Shown in pieces: positions 10,690 through 21,745 of a DNA stretch of 64,000 bases. The DNA comes from Gloeopeniophorella convolvens (Eukaryota > Basidiomycota > Agaricomycetes > Russulales): the NCBI GenBank assembly GCA_022496205.1, contig WTXD01000025.1, forward strand, positions 347,243 through 411,242. Reading direction: 5' to 3'. The translations under genes were made by a program, and so were the position numbers. The stretch's first letter is position 1. Every line of letters begins with the position of its first letter. The notes under the pieces were generated by a model. The model made no database searches and was not told the DNA's origin. It saw only the letters and a program-made list of their open reading frames with translations.

Positions 10690-12930
10690 GCGTTGGACAG
10701 ATGGAGGGCGGAGGGCCACACCAGTACGTATGGAGCTCTTTGCCGCTGCAAAATGCCGTCACACCCGTGACCCGTCCGGGATGCACGAGGCAGCTCCGTC
10801 CTCGCTCGCTTGCCATCAGTTAGAATTATTGTACTCTACAGGCGCATCAAAATATGTAAGTTATGACCGTAGGCGGTCTCATCCCGTCATCTGTGCATCG
10901 TGCAAGCAAGCCCGGGGCACGCACCCTTGGGCGAGGCCCTGGCGGCTACCGCAACGCAAGGAAGCTAAAAATGAGGCACACGCCCACACATGTGCTCCCA
11001 AAGATGGCCACGGACTGCTCCAGCACGGACCACACGTACGCGACGATGCCCGTGACGATCAGTATGAACCCGACGAGCGCGAAGCTGGAGCACACGTTAT
11101 GGCACCGGTTTAGCAGGTGCACAAGCGCAATCGCGTTCTTCTGCGCGTCCGCGTCAGGGTCGTCGTCGTCGACGGATCCGCCGATGCAGGGCACCGTCGC
11201 GCTGAAGTCAAACAGCTTCTGGCGCCGCATGTCGATGTTCAGGCCGGGCGGGTGGTGCAGGAGCGAGGATAGAACCTCCGAGGGCGCTGCATGCAGCGAA
11301 AGTCGTGTTGTGGGCGCGCCCGAAGAGAAGAACGGGTTCGCAGAGGGCGGCTGGAAGGAGTAGGGCTGCGACGTCACGCTGTGCTCTGCCTTCTCCGAGA
11401 ATGTTCCGTGTCCAGACTCGAGCGCGGATGGCGTGCGTGAATTGTTGGCCGCGGTCGATCCAGAGATACGGGGCTGCCGCGGCTGTGCGTGTTTGGCATA
11501 TGCTGCAGCGATGATGGCCCTGGGACTGGATTTGTGCGAGGACACCTGCGCATCGCTCAACTTATGGCGGATGAGGACGAAGGACCCGACATATGCCAGG
11601 ATGGCTTGGGGTCCCGGGTCAGGTCATCAGCATTGGACACCAAAGTGCGGCCCATCTACTCACCTGCTGCTGCGTGGAAGATCAAAGCACCACTGAGGCA
11701 TGCGAGCATCAGTTTGGCCGAGGAAGTCCCCTCGTCATGTCCCGAGGCCAAGGTGAATGGTAAACTGTCGATGGAAGTGAAGAAGCTGGCCTGTACACGC
11801 ATCAGTTTGCAATCAGACACTATACTTACAAGGAGTTGACCAACATAAACGCTGATGAGTTGTAATCGGTCAGACCAGACTTGCGTGATTTGCGTTATGG
11901 TATGCATATCCGCGGCCTTGGACAAAGCTGCGCTCTCCTGCATGCTGACTGGAAAAGGTCGTCAGTAAACTCATGCTGTCTGAGGCACAATTACTGACGC
12001 CGTCTCTGAGCTGGCTCGTGGGCGGCCGATCCTGCTCGATTACAGGGCGTGGGTCTATATGCACGTAAATACTGGTTATTCCAAAGGCACTAGCAGGTAA
12101 TGGGGTGATGAGCGCACCTGAAGACATGGCAGCCGTGGAAGGTCGTTACACGTTATCGAGGGAGGTTGGGGAGAGTTGGGATCCGATGTTAACGTGCTTT
12201 AAATTGTCAGGGCTGAATCACCGCCTGGTTGAGGCGCGCGCTAGCCTGCGGCTAGTTGCCCCAGACGTGTATTCAGTGGCGATGCCCGCGCGGAAGACCC
12301 ACTCCCAAATAACCGGTAACGCCGTGTCGTATTCTCGGTTAGAGCCTTGGGAAGGAAAGCGATTGCACCACGGACATCAACCAAGGTCCGTAAGTTCATA
12401 GGGCGCGCTGATGTGGGGAACGAGCAAACGCTGAACTTCACCTGCTGTAAAGATAAATGACCATTCGGCGGCCAGCCCGACACTGTACAGTATCCCGGTT
12501 TGGGACCACAGATGTGCGCCGGAGGAGCCTTTTTGTTTGGACTGTCTCCACAGCATCCCAAGGCGCGTGTGTAAGGGGGGATCCAGTGCTCTTTTCGGGA
12601 GCGTTGTCCTTTTGGAGCGTTGTCGGTGTTCATTTCTCATGATTTTACAATGGAGCGAGACCGGTCCAACAGTAACCAACTGCATTTGGACGCTTTGGAC
12701 ACCGTCCGATAAGTGCCTTATCAAAGTCCATAACAGTGTGGGTCGGGCATAGAGCCAGACTTTCCAGCTTCAGGGGCGTTGGAGATAACCGGGCGTGAGT
12801 CCGGAAGCGATCATGGAGAGAGAAATTATGTCGAGGGCCTTCAGGCTCGAGTAAGTTATCAGGATGGGGAGAGTCGATCCTGCCGTTGGCGGGCGCTGCA
12901 ACGCAAGGGCAAACAGGCATCAACAACGCG
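10690..12930. repeat. Direct segmental duplication, unit 1
   Basis: This 2.2-kb block matches 14793-17048 in the same orientation over the membrane-protein gene and its whole upstream region. The left edge is GGACAGATGGAGGGCGGAGG in both; the right edge is CATCAACAACGCGGGA in both. Small indels and substitutions are spread along it. Confidence 0.85.
10946..12127 (-). CDS. Predicted multi-span membrane protein, copy 1
   Basis: Exons read MSSGALITPLPASAFGITSI, then SKAADMHTITQITQVWSDRL with LISVY, ASFFTSIDSLPFTLASGHDE, a hydrophobic segment LMLACLSGALIFHAAAG, ILAYVGSFVLIRHKLSDAQ, a Ser/Pro-rich stretch, LNIDMRRQKLF, and two C-terminal hydrophobic segments (FALVGFILIVTGIVAYVWSV and SVAIFGSTCVGVCLIFSFL). 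About four membrane spans with a cytosolic Ser/Pro-rich loop are predicted. The family is known to me only as fungal membrane proteins of unknown function. Splicing is uncertain in two places: the exon-1 donor (GTCAGT or GTAATT; only the latter keeps frame here) and the intron after SVY, which may start at GTTGGT or further on at GTAAGT. It is one of three copies (see 15042-16218 and 18499-19689). Confidence 0.7.
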
Positions 12931-12984
12931 GGACGGAGCCGATATTTGTTTCAATACACTTGGATGCCACTCTGGATGGACCGC

Positions 12985-13400
12985 GCCCACTGCTGCCCAC
13001 TGCCTCAGTGCTGGCACCGGTCACGGCCCGCAGTACTGCGACTCAGCTGATGTTTTACGGTGTGCTATTTACTCCGTCTTTCCACCCGCATCTACCTAGG
13101 CTAAGTCACGAATCCTCGTTTCACGTTGCCGCCCTACGGTAGTACTAGTTAACTGGTGCCGGTGCCGCAGAGTGATCCGGGAGCTCCGTAACGTTTCGGC
13201 CGTCGCACTCCTGTAAGGTGCGCGAGCCTCGAACCACCTCGTTCTGCGGCATCGGGTTCACCTGGAACCTGCTAGGAAGCACAACATAAGAGAAATGACG
13301 TGGTGCAACGACTTTGATGTAAAGATATAGCGATGCTATACTCGATGTTATGATCGTGAATTACTCTGCGTCATCTCATCATCAGAGCGTCAGGTACATC
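12985..13400. repeat. Spacer direct repeat, copy A
   Basis: About 400 bases match 18010-18400 in the same orientation, including the shared stretch TTAACTGGTGCCGGTGCCGC and GATCGTGAATTACTCTGC. No coding function is seen. It marks the original spacing of the tandem array. Confidence 0.75.
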
Positions 13401-13520
13401 AGCTACATGGACTGTCAAGCAGACAAGCGACAAGCGAGCCTCGTGATGCAAGATGTGCATGTGCTTGACGACATTCATAATCAACATGCAGCGAAGACGT
13501 GAACAACCGGGGAGCTCACT

Positions 13521-13976
<456 letters not shown>

Positions 13977-14152
13977 CTAAACGAGGAGCGTCGAAGAGAG
14001 AGTGACAAACCTGGTTGGGTGGACAAAGGTTGGTTCGAATGCACTAGGGGAAGTGTGAGCTCGCATTCGAAGACATCGAACAGTAGAGGACGCGATACCC
14101 CGACTGGACTCAAAGTTAGAGGCCTGAGGAAAGGAGAGGAGTCAATGAGGCC

Positions 14153-14160
14153 CTTTTATA
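14153..14160 (-). promoter_or_regulatory. TATA box of the lectin copy
   Basis: CTTTTATA on the plus strand, that is TATAAAAG read on the minus strand, at the same distance from the start as in the intact lectin gene. Confidence 0.6.
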
Positions 14161-14792
14161 CCTTTCAAGGCCGGTCGAAAGGTGATGTCAAACATTGGTC
14201 AAACATCCCTTGAAATCGAGGGTGTCACGGCGGCGCTGCGCGAAGTTCATGTCGAAACCCACGAAGTCGTCTGACAACATCAGAGGGTCCTTGCAGTGTA
14301 TCGAAGCCAAAGAATGTGACTCTGTGACGAATAGAACGCCCTTGCTCGCGATCCTTCCTTCTAGCGGTGCGTTCGTTGACGTGTTTACCAGGTCCGTTCT
14401 TGGGAGACATCGGAAAGGGACAATGTATCCATAGCCCAGACCAGGAGTAGCAAGAACGTTCGTCTCGTCGGATGAGTAGAGGACGAGACGTACTTGGCTG
14501 TTGTGCGGGCCGTCCTCCTGTGGTTAGAACAGCAGAGATCCATACGCCATCGGCGTCGCGGCTTCACCTGTTCAGCGTCATCGACCCAGGCTGCCAATTC
14601 GAGTCTAGGTGGTACTTGGCTCCTCGCCATCTCAGCGGTCAGAGACCGTTCGAAAAATTGTAACGCGGCAAAGCACGTGAGGACACTCTCTTGTCCTTCC
14701 CTATGTCGAAAATTGAGCCTGGAGCGCCAGGTGCAGAATGGCAGGAGGGAGTCAATGCGGCGCACCCTGGTAGTATGAACGCTTCGACGAGC

Positions 14793-17048
14793 GCGTCGGA
14801 CAGATGGAGGGCGGAGGGCCACACCAGTACGTGTGGAGCTCTTTGCCGCCGCTGCGAAATGCCGTCACACCCGTCCGGGATGCGCGAGACAGCTCCGTCT
14901 TCACTCGCTCGCCATCAATTAGGATTATCGTACTCTACTAGGCGTATCAAAATAAGGTATGATCGCAGGCGGTCTCATCCCGTCATCTGTGCATCGTGCA
15001 AGCAAGCCCGGGGCACGCACCCTTGGGCGAGGCCCTGGCGGCTACCGCAACGCAAGGAAGCCAAAAATGAGGCACACGCCCACACAGGTGCTCCCAAAGA
15101 TGGCCACAGACTGCTCCAGCACGGACCACACGTACGCGACAATGCCCGTGACGACCAGCACGAACCCGGCGAGTGCGAAGCTGGAGCACACGTTGTGGCA
15201 CCGGTTCAGCAAGTGCACGAGTGAGGTCGCGTTCTTCTGCAAATCTGCATCGGGATCGTCGTCGTCGACGGATCCGCCGATACAGGGCACCACCGCGCTG
15301 AAATTGAACAGCTTCTGGCGCCGCATGTCGATGTTCAGGCCGGGCGGCTGGTGCAGGAGCGAGGAGAGAACCTCCGAGGGCGCTGCACGCAGCGGAAGTC
15401 GTGTTGTGGTTGGGCTCGAAGAGAAGAACGGGTTCGCGGAGGGCGGCTGGAAGGAGTAGGGTTGCGACACCACGCTGTGCTCTGCCTTCTCCGAGAATGT
15501 TCCACGTCCAGACTCGACCGCGGAGGGGGTGCGTGAATCGTCGATCGCGGTCGATTCAGAGATACGAGGCTGCCGCGGCAGTGTATGTTTGGCATATGCT
15601 GCAGCGATGACGGCCCTGGGGCTGGATTTGCGCGGCACCTGCGCATCGCTCAACTTGTGGCGGATGAGGACGAAGGACCCGACATATGCCAGGATGGCTT
15701 AGGGTTCCGAATCAGGTCATCAGCGTTGGGTGCCAGGGCATGGCCTGTCTACTCACCTGCTGCTGCATGAAAGATCAAAGCACCACTGAGGCATGCGAGC
15801 ATCAGTTTGGCCGAGGAAGTCCCCTCGTCATGTCCCGAGGCCAGGGTGAACAGTAAACTGTCGATGGAAGTGAAGAAGCTGGCCTGTACACGCATCAGCT
15901 TGCACTCAGACACTATAAGGGGTCGACCAACATAAACGCTGATGAGTTGTAATCGGTCGGACCAGACTTGCGTAATTTGCGTTATGGTTTGCATATCCAC
16001 GGCCTTGGAAAGGGCTGCACTCTCCTGCGTGCTGACTGAAAAGGGTCGTTAATAAATTCGTCGTGTCTGAGGCACAACTACTGACGTCGTCTCTGAGGTG
16101 GCTCCTGGGCGGGCCGATCTTGTTCGATTAGTATGGGGCGTGGAACTATATGCACGTAAATACTGGTTATTTCGAAGGCACTGGCAATTAAGAGAATGAT
16201 GAGCGCACCTGAAGACATAGTAGTCGTGAAAGGTCGTTGCACGTTATCAGGGAAGGTTGGGGGAGAGTTGGGATCCGACGTTAGCGTGCTTTAAAGCATC
16301 AGGACTGAATTACCGCCAGGTCGAGGCGCGCGCTAGCCTGCGGCTAATTACCCCGGACGCGTTTTCAGTGGCGATGCCCGCGCGGAAGACCCACTCCCAA
16401 GTAACCGGTAACGCCGCGTCGTATTCGGCTATGTACATAGAGCCTTGGAGAGAAAAGCAGTTGCGCCACGGACATCAACCATGGTCCGTAAGTCTATAGG
16501 GAGCGCTGACGTGGAGAGTGGGCGAACGCTAAACCTCACCTGTTGTAAAAACGATCATTCGGCGTGTAAAATGGCCTGGCACTGCGCAGTATTGCGTTTT
16601 GGGATCGCAGCGAGGTGCGCCGGCGGCCGAAGGAGCCTTTTTGTTTCGACTGTCTCCACAGCATCCCAAGGCGCGCGCGTAAGGGGGTCCAAGAGCTCTT
16701 TTTGGAAGTCTTGTCCTTTTTGGAAGCATTGTCGGTGGGTTTCATTCTATAGATCTTACGATGGAGCGAGATCGGTCCATCAGTAATCAACTGCATTTGG
16801 ACGCTTTGCACGTCGTCCAACGAGTGCCTTAGGTCCATAACAGCGTGGGTCGGGCATAGAACCAGACTGTGCCAGCTCCAGGAACATTATAAATAATCGG
16901 GTGAGTCTGGAAGCGACTGGGAGAGAGATACTGTATGTCGTGGACCTTCAATTGGTTCGAGTCAGTATCAGGATGGGGGCGAGTCACGCTGTCGTCGGCG
17001 GGCGCTGTATGTAACACAAGGGCAAATAGGCATCAACAACGCGGGATG
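14793..17048. repeat. Direct segmental duplication, unit 2
   Basis: Second copy of 10690-12930, same orientation. Its right end is interrupted at 17054 by the hAT-like element, after which the homology to unit 1 resumes weakly (GGACGGAGCC...ACACTTGG near 17960-17990). Confidence 0.85.
15042..16218 (-). CDS. Predicted multi-span membrane protein, copy 2
   Basis: Same architecture as copy 1: MSSGALIILLIASAFEITSI, the WSDRLQLISVY helix, ASFFTSIDSLLFTLASGHDE, ILAYVGSFVLIRHKLSDAQ, a Ser/Pro-rich loop and two C-terminal hydrophobic segments ending FGFLALR. Exon 1 carries a net one-base difference from copy 1, so here only the GTCAGT donor keeps the frame, whereas copy 1 needs GTAATT. The intron after SVY has lost six bases (the GTAAGT present in copy 1); if its donor is GTTGGT, as in copy 3 the exon also stops after SVY, this loss is inside the intron and harmless. 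The rest of the gene shows no stop or shift. Function unknown; probably in a membrane. Confidence 0.65.
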
Positions 17049-17054
17049 CGGACT

Positions 17055-17930
17055 AGGACCCTGCCAAACCCCTATGGAGGTTAGATCCTGAGGAGCAGAT
17101 TTTCGGTTCTCTTCGGGATCTCCGGCCCGGGCCGTCCCGGAGCGGGCCGGCAAGATTCGGTTCTTTTCCATCTAACCTCGCACAACCTCTGCGCTGCAAC
17201 AGCAGATCTCAGTCGTTTCTGCATGTAACTTCGGCCAGGGCCTCCCATCGGCCTCGCGTTTTATGCAGTGCTGCATAAATAAGACTTTTTTTACAGCAGA
17301 CTAGGCGCTGAGTGAGAAAGCATAACATGATTAGTACCTCAAGTCACTTATTCGAATCCCAAGCTACCAGAGACAAGTTTACTGTGCTTTAGTTGACAAA
17401 TAAAACAGCTTGGGACACCTTTGAACCCATTCGAGGGTGTCTGTGTGGCCCAATTCCCGCTAGCAGCAGTGTATTTGTTGACAAGAACTCCATAGACCGA
17501 AGGAAGAATCAGCCGGGATTCGAACCCCGGACCTTCCCGCGCGCACAATCATGGTCGGTATGATGCTTACCATTACACCAACGCAACATTCCGGCTCGCT
17601 CGTCTTGTGTCCCATATGACTACTGACATTGATATTGGTACCAACATGGCTATATTGTCACAACGGAGCAACAAATGAAAGGCTACGGGTGATATTCAGA
17701 TATAGGATCTCTCACAGTGGTCTCAGAGCACTAATTACCAAGCGTATTCCATAAATTTCTCATCATACCTACCCCGGATCGGTGGTCAGCGGACCAGATT
17801 CGGTCCTTTTGCCATGTAACATCGGTTGGTCACGAGACCGCATTCGGTTCAAAAGCATCTAACCTCCTCCCCGGGCCGGCGGTTTTCGGTTTTTTGGCAT
17901 CGGAGCTCTAGCTGACTTTGGCAGGGTCCT
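17055..17930. mobile_element. Non-autonomous hAT-like element (MITE), 876 bp
   Basis: The ends are a perfect 14-bp inverted repeat: AGGACCCTGCCAAA at 17055-17068 and its complement at 17917-17930. An exact 8-bp direct repeat, TGCGGACT, flanks it at 17047-17054 and 17931-17938. An 8-bp target duplication with short ends is the hallmark of hAT transposons. Unit 1 of the tandem duplication lacks this DNA and so serves as an empty site. There is no transposase frame inside. Both subterminal zones carry several copies of an AACCGAA-type motif in either orientation, next to GC-rich GGGCCGG blocks. It would need a transposase supplied from elsewhere. Confidence 0.85.
17508..17593 (-). other. tRNA-like sequence (A box and B box) inside the MITE
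   Basis: On the minus strand there is a D-arm-like TGGTGTAATGGTAAGCAT, an ATCAT...ATGAT hairpin in the anticodon position, and a perfect B box GGTTCGAATCC. I could not find a matching acceptor stem: neither end pairs over seven bases, the loop lacks the invariant T before the anticodon, and the T stem has a mismatch. It is best read as a decayed tRNA or the head of a tRNA-derived SINE captured in the element. Confidence 0.5.
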
Positions 17931-18009
17931 TGCGGACTGCGCTGCTGCGGGACGGCGGAGCGCTCAGGACGGAGCCTTGTTTACACTTGGCCGTGGGGCG
18001 TGGGGGAAA

Positions 18010-18400
18010 GAGGAGTCCGCGCCTACTGCCAGTGCCACGGTCATGGCAGTACTGCAATCCAGCTGGTGCTTTACGAGGTACCGTTTGCCCCGCCGCTCTG
18101 CATCTACCTAGTAAATCACCAATACTCGTTTCATGTTGCCGCCCTACTTACTCGGATACAGTAGTTAACTGGTGCCGGTGCCGCAGAGTGATCCGGGAGC
18201 TCCATAACGTTTACATGGTTTGGCTGTTACGCTCATGTAAGGTGCGCGAGCCTCGAACCAACTCGTTGCACAGCATTGGGTTCACTTAGAGTCTAGTGCA
18301 ACGACTTTGCGGTGATGTGAAGATACGGCGATGCCAAACTCGACATTATGATCGTGAATTACTCTGCATCATTTCGTCATCATCTCGTCAGGTACTTACA
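18010..18400. repeat. Spacer direct repeat, copy B
   Basis: Matches 12985-13400 in the same orientation. It lies just downstream (3' side) of membrane-gene copy 3. Confidence 0.75.
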
Positions 18401-18498
18401 TGAGAGCATCGGCGCAGAGGCACACTTAAACGTAAAATGACAGCGCGCAAAGCTGTCACAAGCACAGCCAAATCCCTCGGGTAGCAAGGTGAGGATGG

Positions 18499-19689
18499 TC
18501 AATGTAACGCAGCAAAGCCCATGATTATGCATACACCCACGCACGCGCTGCCGAAAATGGCGACGGATCGCTCGAGTATAGCCCAGATGTACGCGACAAT
18601 ACCCGTGACGACGAGCAGGAAGCCAGCCAGCGCGAATGCTGAACAGACATTGTGGCACTTATTCAGCAGGCGCATCAGCGATGTCGCGTTACGCTCCGCA
18701 TCGGCGTCTGGGTTGTTGTTGCCGGGCGGCCAAAGCACAGGCCATTGCATCGAGATCGAAGAACGACACGCGCCGCATGTCGATGTTGAGCGCGGGAGGC
18801 TGGTGCAAAAGCGAGGCAAGCACTGTGGTGGGCGCCGTCAGGAGCGAGGGTCGTCCGGACGTTGCCGAAAAGAATGGGGTAAAGGGCGACGATGGAAATG
18901 AGAAGGAGTGGGAATGGGACTTGTGAGTATGCTCGGGTTTCTCGTGGGAGGTCGAGTGCCCGGATTCCATGGCAGACGGACTCCGTGCATGGCTGGCTGC
19001 AGTGGGTTCGGACCTTTGAGGTGGCATACTTGGCGTATGCAGTGGAAATGGGTGATTTGGACCCGTCCGTGCTGGATTGTGCATCATTCAATTTGTATCG
19101 GATGAGGACGAACGACGCAACGTAGGCCAGGATGGCTGGACAGATCAGAGAACCATCAGAGAGTGGACAGCGGCGTGAATGAGGGACACTACCTGCGCCA
19201 GCATGGAATATCAAACTGCCCACCAACGCAGCGAGCGTCAGTTTGCTCGAAGGGCTACCATCGTCCTTGCTGGATGCGAGAGAGAACAACAGACTATCGA
19301 TCGACGTAAAGAAACTGGCCTGTATGCATATCAGAAACACACATGAAGAGACCTGAAGCTCGACTCACATAGACACTGATCAATTGTAAGCGATCCGACC
19401 ATATTTGCGTGATTTGCGCGATAGTATGTAAGTCGGCCGCCTTGCTCAACGCGGCATGGTCTTGCGCCGTCACTATCGAGCGGTGACACTCCGTAAGTCC
19501 AGGACGACGGGACACGAGGACCGACTCACGATGCTTTTGATGGCTCGGATGAGCTGTCTCATCAGAACTAGCTCTTAGAGCGGCCCTCTCCCTTTCCCTC
19601 GACGGACGACGATGGCCTATTGAGTCGTGTGCTGTCAGCTATTTGAGTCCCGAGGGCATAGCTAGAGCTGAGATCACACCTGTGGACAT
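18499..19689 (-). pseudogene. Membrane protein, copy 3, decayed
   Basis: Older, more diverged relative of copies 1 and 2. It begins MSTGVISALAMPSG at 19689, followed by the exons SKAADLHTIAQITQIWSDRL, ASFFTSIDSLLFSLASSKDD, a hydrophobic segment, ILAYVASFVLIRYKLNDAQ, the Ser/Pro-rich loop, LNIDMRRVSFFDLDAM and the last two hydrophobic segments, ending GFAALH. Two changes of reading frame interrupt it: near 19010, between AYAKYA and the SEPTAASHARS segment, and near 18735, between LDAMAC and NNNPDADAERN. No intron of workable size fits either. Exon 1 also runs into a stop (MPSGLK then TAG) before any convincing donor. The hydrophobic segments are still well preserved. Confidence 0.7.
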
Positions 19690-20916
19690 GAGGGTCGTAG
19701 AATGTCGTCGATAACGTGTAGTTGGATATGACCGCAATGGAGTAAACGCACGCCTTGATTAGAACGGCGCATATAAGTACTGTATTGGTGGTGTTGGACC
19801 ACATCTGAGTTGAGGCCTTCTTTTGGCCAAGTTCGCGCGCTTCGCTTCGCGAATATGGGAGCCGGAGGTGCGTACTACATATGACGAGCGATGCCTATCC
19901 TTCCCTGAGCGCAGCTTCCCCTGATGCAACGTATTCCGCCCGGACATCATGGATAGACGGCTACCATACAGCACGATATAATCCTGAGGTCGAGGGTGAG
20001 CCCATGACAGTTGGTGTCAAAAGGTGTCCAGGGACCAAGGGTGCCAAGACCGGGACCGGACTCGGTGACCGGTGAGATCGGGACCGGAGTTACCTTTTCG
20101 GGGATAAGTTCCGGGGTTGCGGCACCGCCCCGGAGTCCTGACCGCCGGCAGGTTCTGACAGGTTCTGACCGATAACATCGATGACAGTTCTTTCCTTTGC
20201 CAGCGACATCTACAAAGGGACACCCGTGGCCATTTGACGAGCAGGAACGTTGGCGTGGTTATGGAGGGTTATGGTTGCCTCTATTTTTCCTTGCCCGTGC
20301 TCAGGTTGAGGCCGCGTCTCGCTCATTTCCCCATGTGTTAGGAGCGCCTTTCCCTTGGGCTGGGACCTCCTTATCCCACGTGTTGAAGTGGAGCATCGAA
20401 GCCGATTCTCTGAAAACTTCGGCGGCTTGCGGTTCCCCCTGCAGGAAAACACCTTGCCGCCCTCGCGCCACTTCATCGCACCTTGCTCAGTTCCACCATA
20501 TCCTTAGACTGGCGGGGTTGCTCACGCTCAAGGCGAGCACATCGCATAATCGTCTACAAGGTCGTCCGTGTACGCTTTGAACAGATCACTAATTCTCCAA
20601 GTTGCACATCGGCCGTAGTGTATGATAGCATTGATGCAGACGAAAGCGGCAATAGCTTCCTCGCGATTATTCAAATACACTCAGGGCCTGCTTGTTGACG
20701 ATGACATTGTGCCACTATCGCAGTGACGTCTATCCCCTCGTCAGCCTATCACAGTGCTGGTTCTAAAGCCCCCCATGTTCCCTTCGTTACCAACATGCTG
20801 TCCGCACGCCTCTTATAGCCCGCAAATCTCCCGGGGCGCTGTCTTTTCGACCCCCCACCTTCCCACCATTGCTGTCCTGCAGTGCTCTTAGCACTTGGTA
20901 TATCCTCTGGTCTGAA
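19690..20916. other. Gene-free stretch
   Basis: No gene is recognised. A minus-strand open frame at 19568-19804 begins with a hydrophobic segment just upstream of membrane copy 3 and may be a lost first exon. 20030-20190 is a GC-rich patch with repeated GGGACCGGA and a tandem GGTTCTGACA, possibly a transposon relic. Confidence 0.4.
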
Positions 20917-21745
20917 ATGCTCGCACTCGCATTATTCGTAAGCATCAACTGAGTTTCACTGTGTTGACATGATCTGACGCGGTCCTTGCATGTAGGCATT
21001 GGTCTGCGCCTGTTCGGTAGCATCCAAGACCATCGTGATCACGGTTGGTGGGAATACCACGGGGGACGGCACAACCACCTTTGTTCCTCAAAGGGTTGAC
21101 GCGAAGCTTGGGGACGTTGTCCTTTTCAACTGTAAGCTGCCCTCTATCTACGTTCAACGGGTGTATCTGACATTTAGGGCGGCGCAGTCACACAAGGGAA
21201 CCACACTGCGACCCAGTCCACGTTCAACAGCCCCTGCATACCAGCCCACGAGACGGACATCACTATCAATGGCTTCGACTCGGGGTTCCGCAACACGACC
21301 CCCGGGACCGCTGGCACCATCCTCACCGTCCCGCTGCTCGTGCAGAACGCGAATCAGACCTTCTGGTTCTTTGACTTCAACACGTGTGGAGAGGGCGGCG
21401 TCGGTGTTATCAACAGCAACGAGTCGTCGACCGAGACTCTCGCTGGTTTCGTTGTGCGTGTTTCCATTTCGATTTCCTGCCGCCTTCTCCCCGCGCCTTC
21501 TTTTTCGCACCTTCGCCTGTCGTGTGGCGGAAATGAAGACTGATTCCATATGTCCGCAGCGCAACGCGATCCGCCTCAATGGCACGGATACTTCCGACAC
21601 GAATACGAACAGCAGCAGCTCGGCGTCTCCCACATCCTCGTCGACTTCCCCCTCGACCACGCCGAGCAAGTCTGCTGCCGAACGCAACGTGATGCTCGGA
21701 GCTGTCGGCGCGATTCCGTTGTTTGTTGCGGGCCTATTTATCTAG
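20917..21745 (+). CDS. Secreted serine-rich cupredoxin, probably GPI-anchored
   Basis: Exon 1 (MLALALF) joins to ALVCACSVASKTIVITVGGN to give a signal peptide, then exon 2 ends VVLFN. The acceptor that restores frame is at the GCGCAG before TCACACAAGGG, giving the family block FTQGNHTATQSTFNSPC. The domain continues with INGFDSGFRNTT, VQNANQTFWFFDFNTC and EGGVGVIN; the blue-copper fold is clear, but whether all copper ligands are present is uncertain. A last exon adds a Ser/Thr-rich linker and a hydrophobic tail (VGAIPLFVAGLFI), typical of a GPI-anchor signal. About 215 residues. Fungal members are plasma-membrane or wall proteins of unknown redox role. Weak TATA-like sequence (GGTATATCC) just before the start. 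Confidence 0.85.

Noticed and set aside
14385..14822. A 145-codon frame in the lectin upstream region, partly matched by frames at 30998-31291 and 31303-31611
   Set aside because: The two arms are near-identical DNA, but the frame is interrupted by stops and a shift in the right arm, so it is not conserved as coding. A short hydrophobic stretch (RTFLLLLVWAMDTLSL) may be a relic of a membrane protein.
15749..16000. An exonised intron in membrane-gene copy 2 (read-through frame after SVY)
   Set aside because: The frame is open only because the intron is short and happens to lack stops. Copy 3 shows the exon ends after SVY, and GTTGGT, a donor used elsewhere in this window, is still present.
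17508..17593. A functional tRNA gene
   Set aside because: No seven-base acceptor stem, wrong base before the anticodon and a T-stem mismatch; kept only as a tRNA-like sequence.
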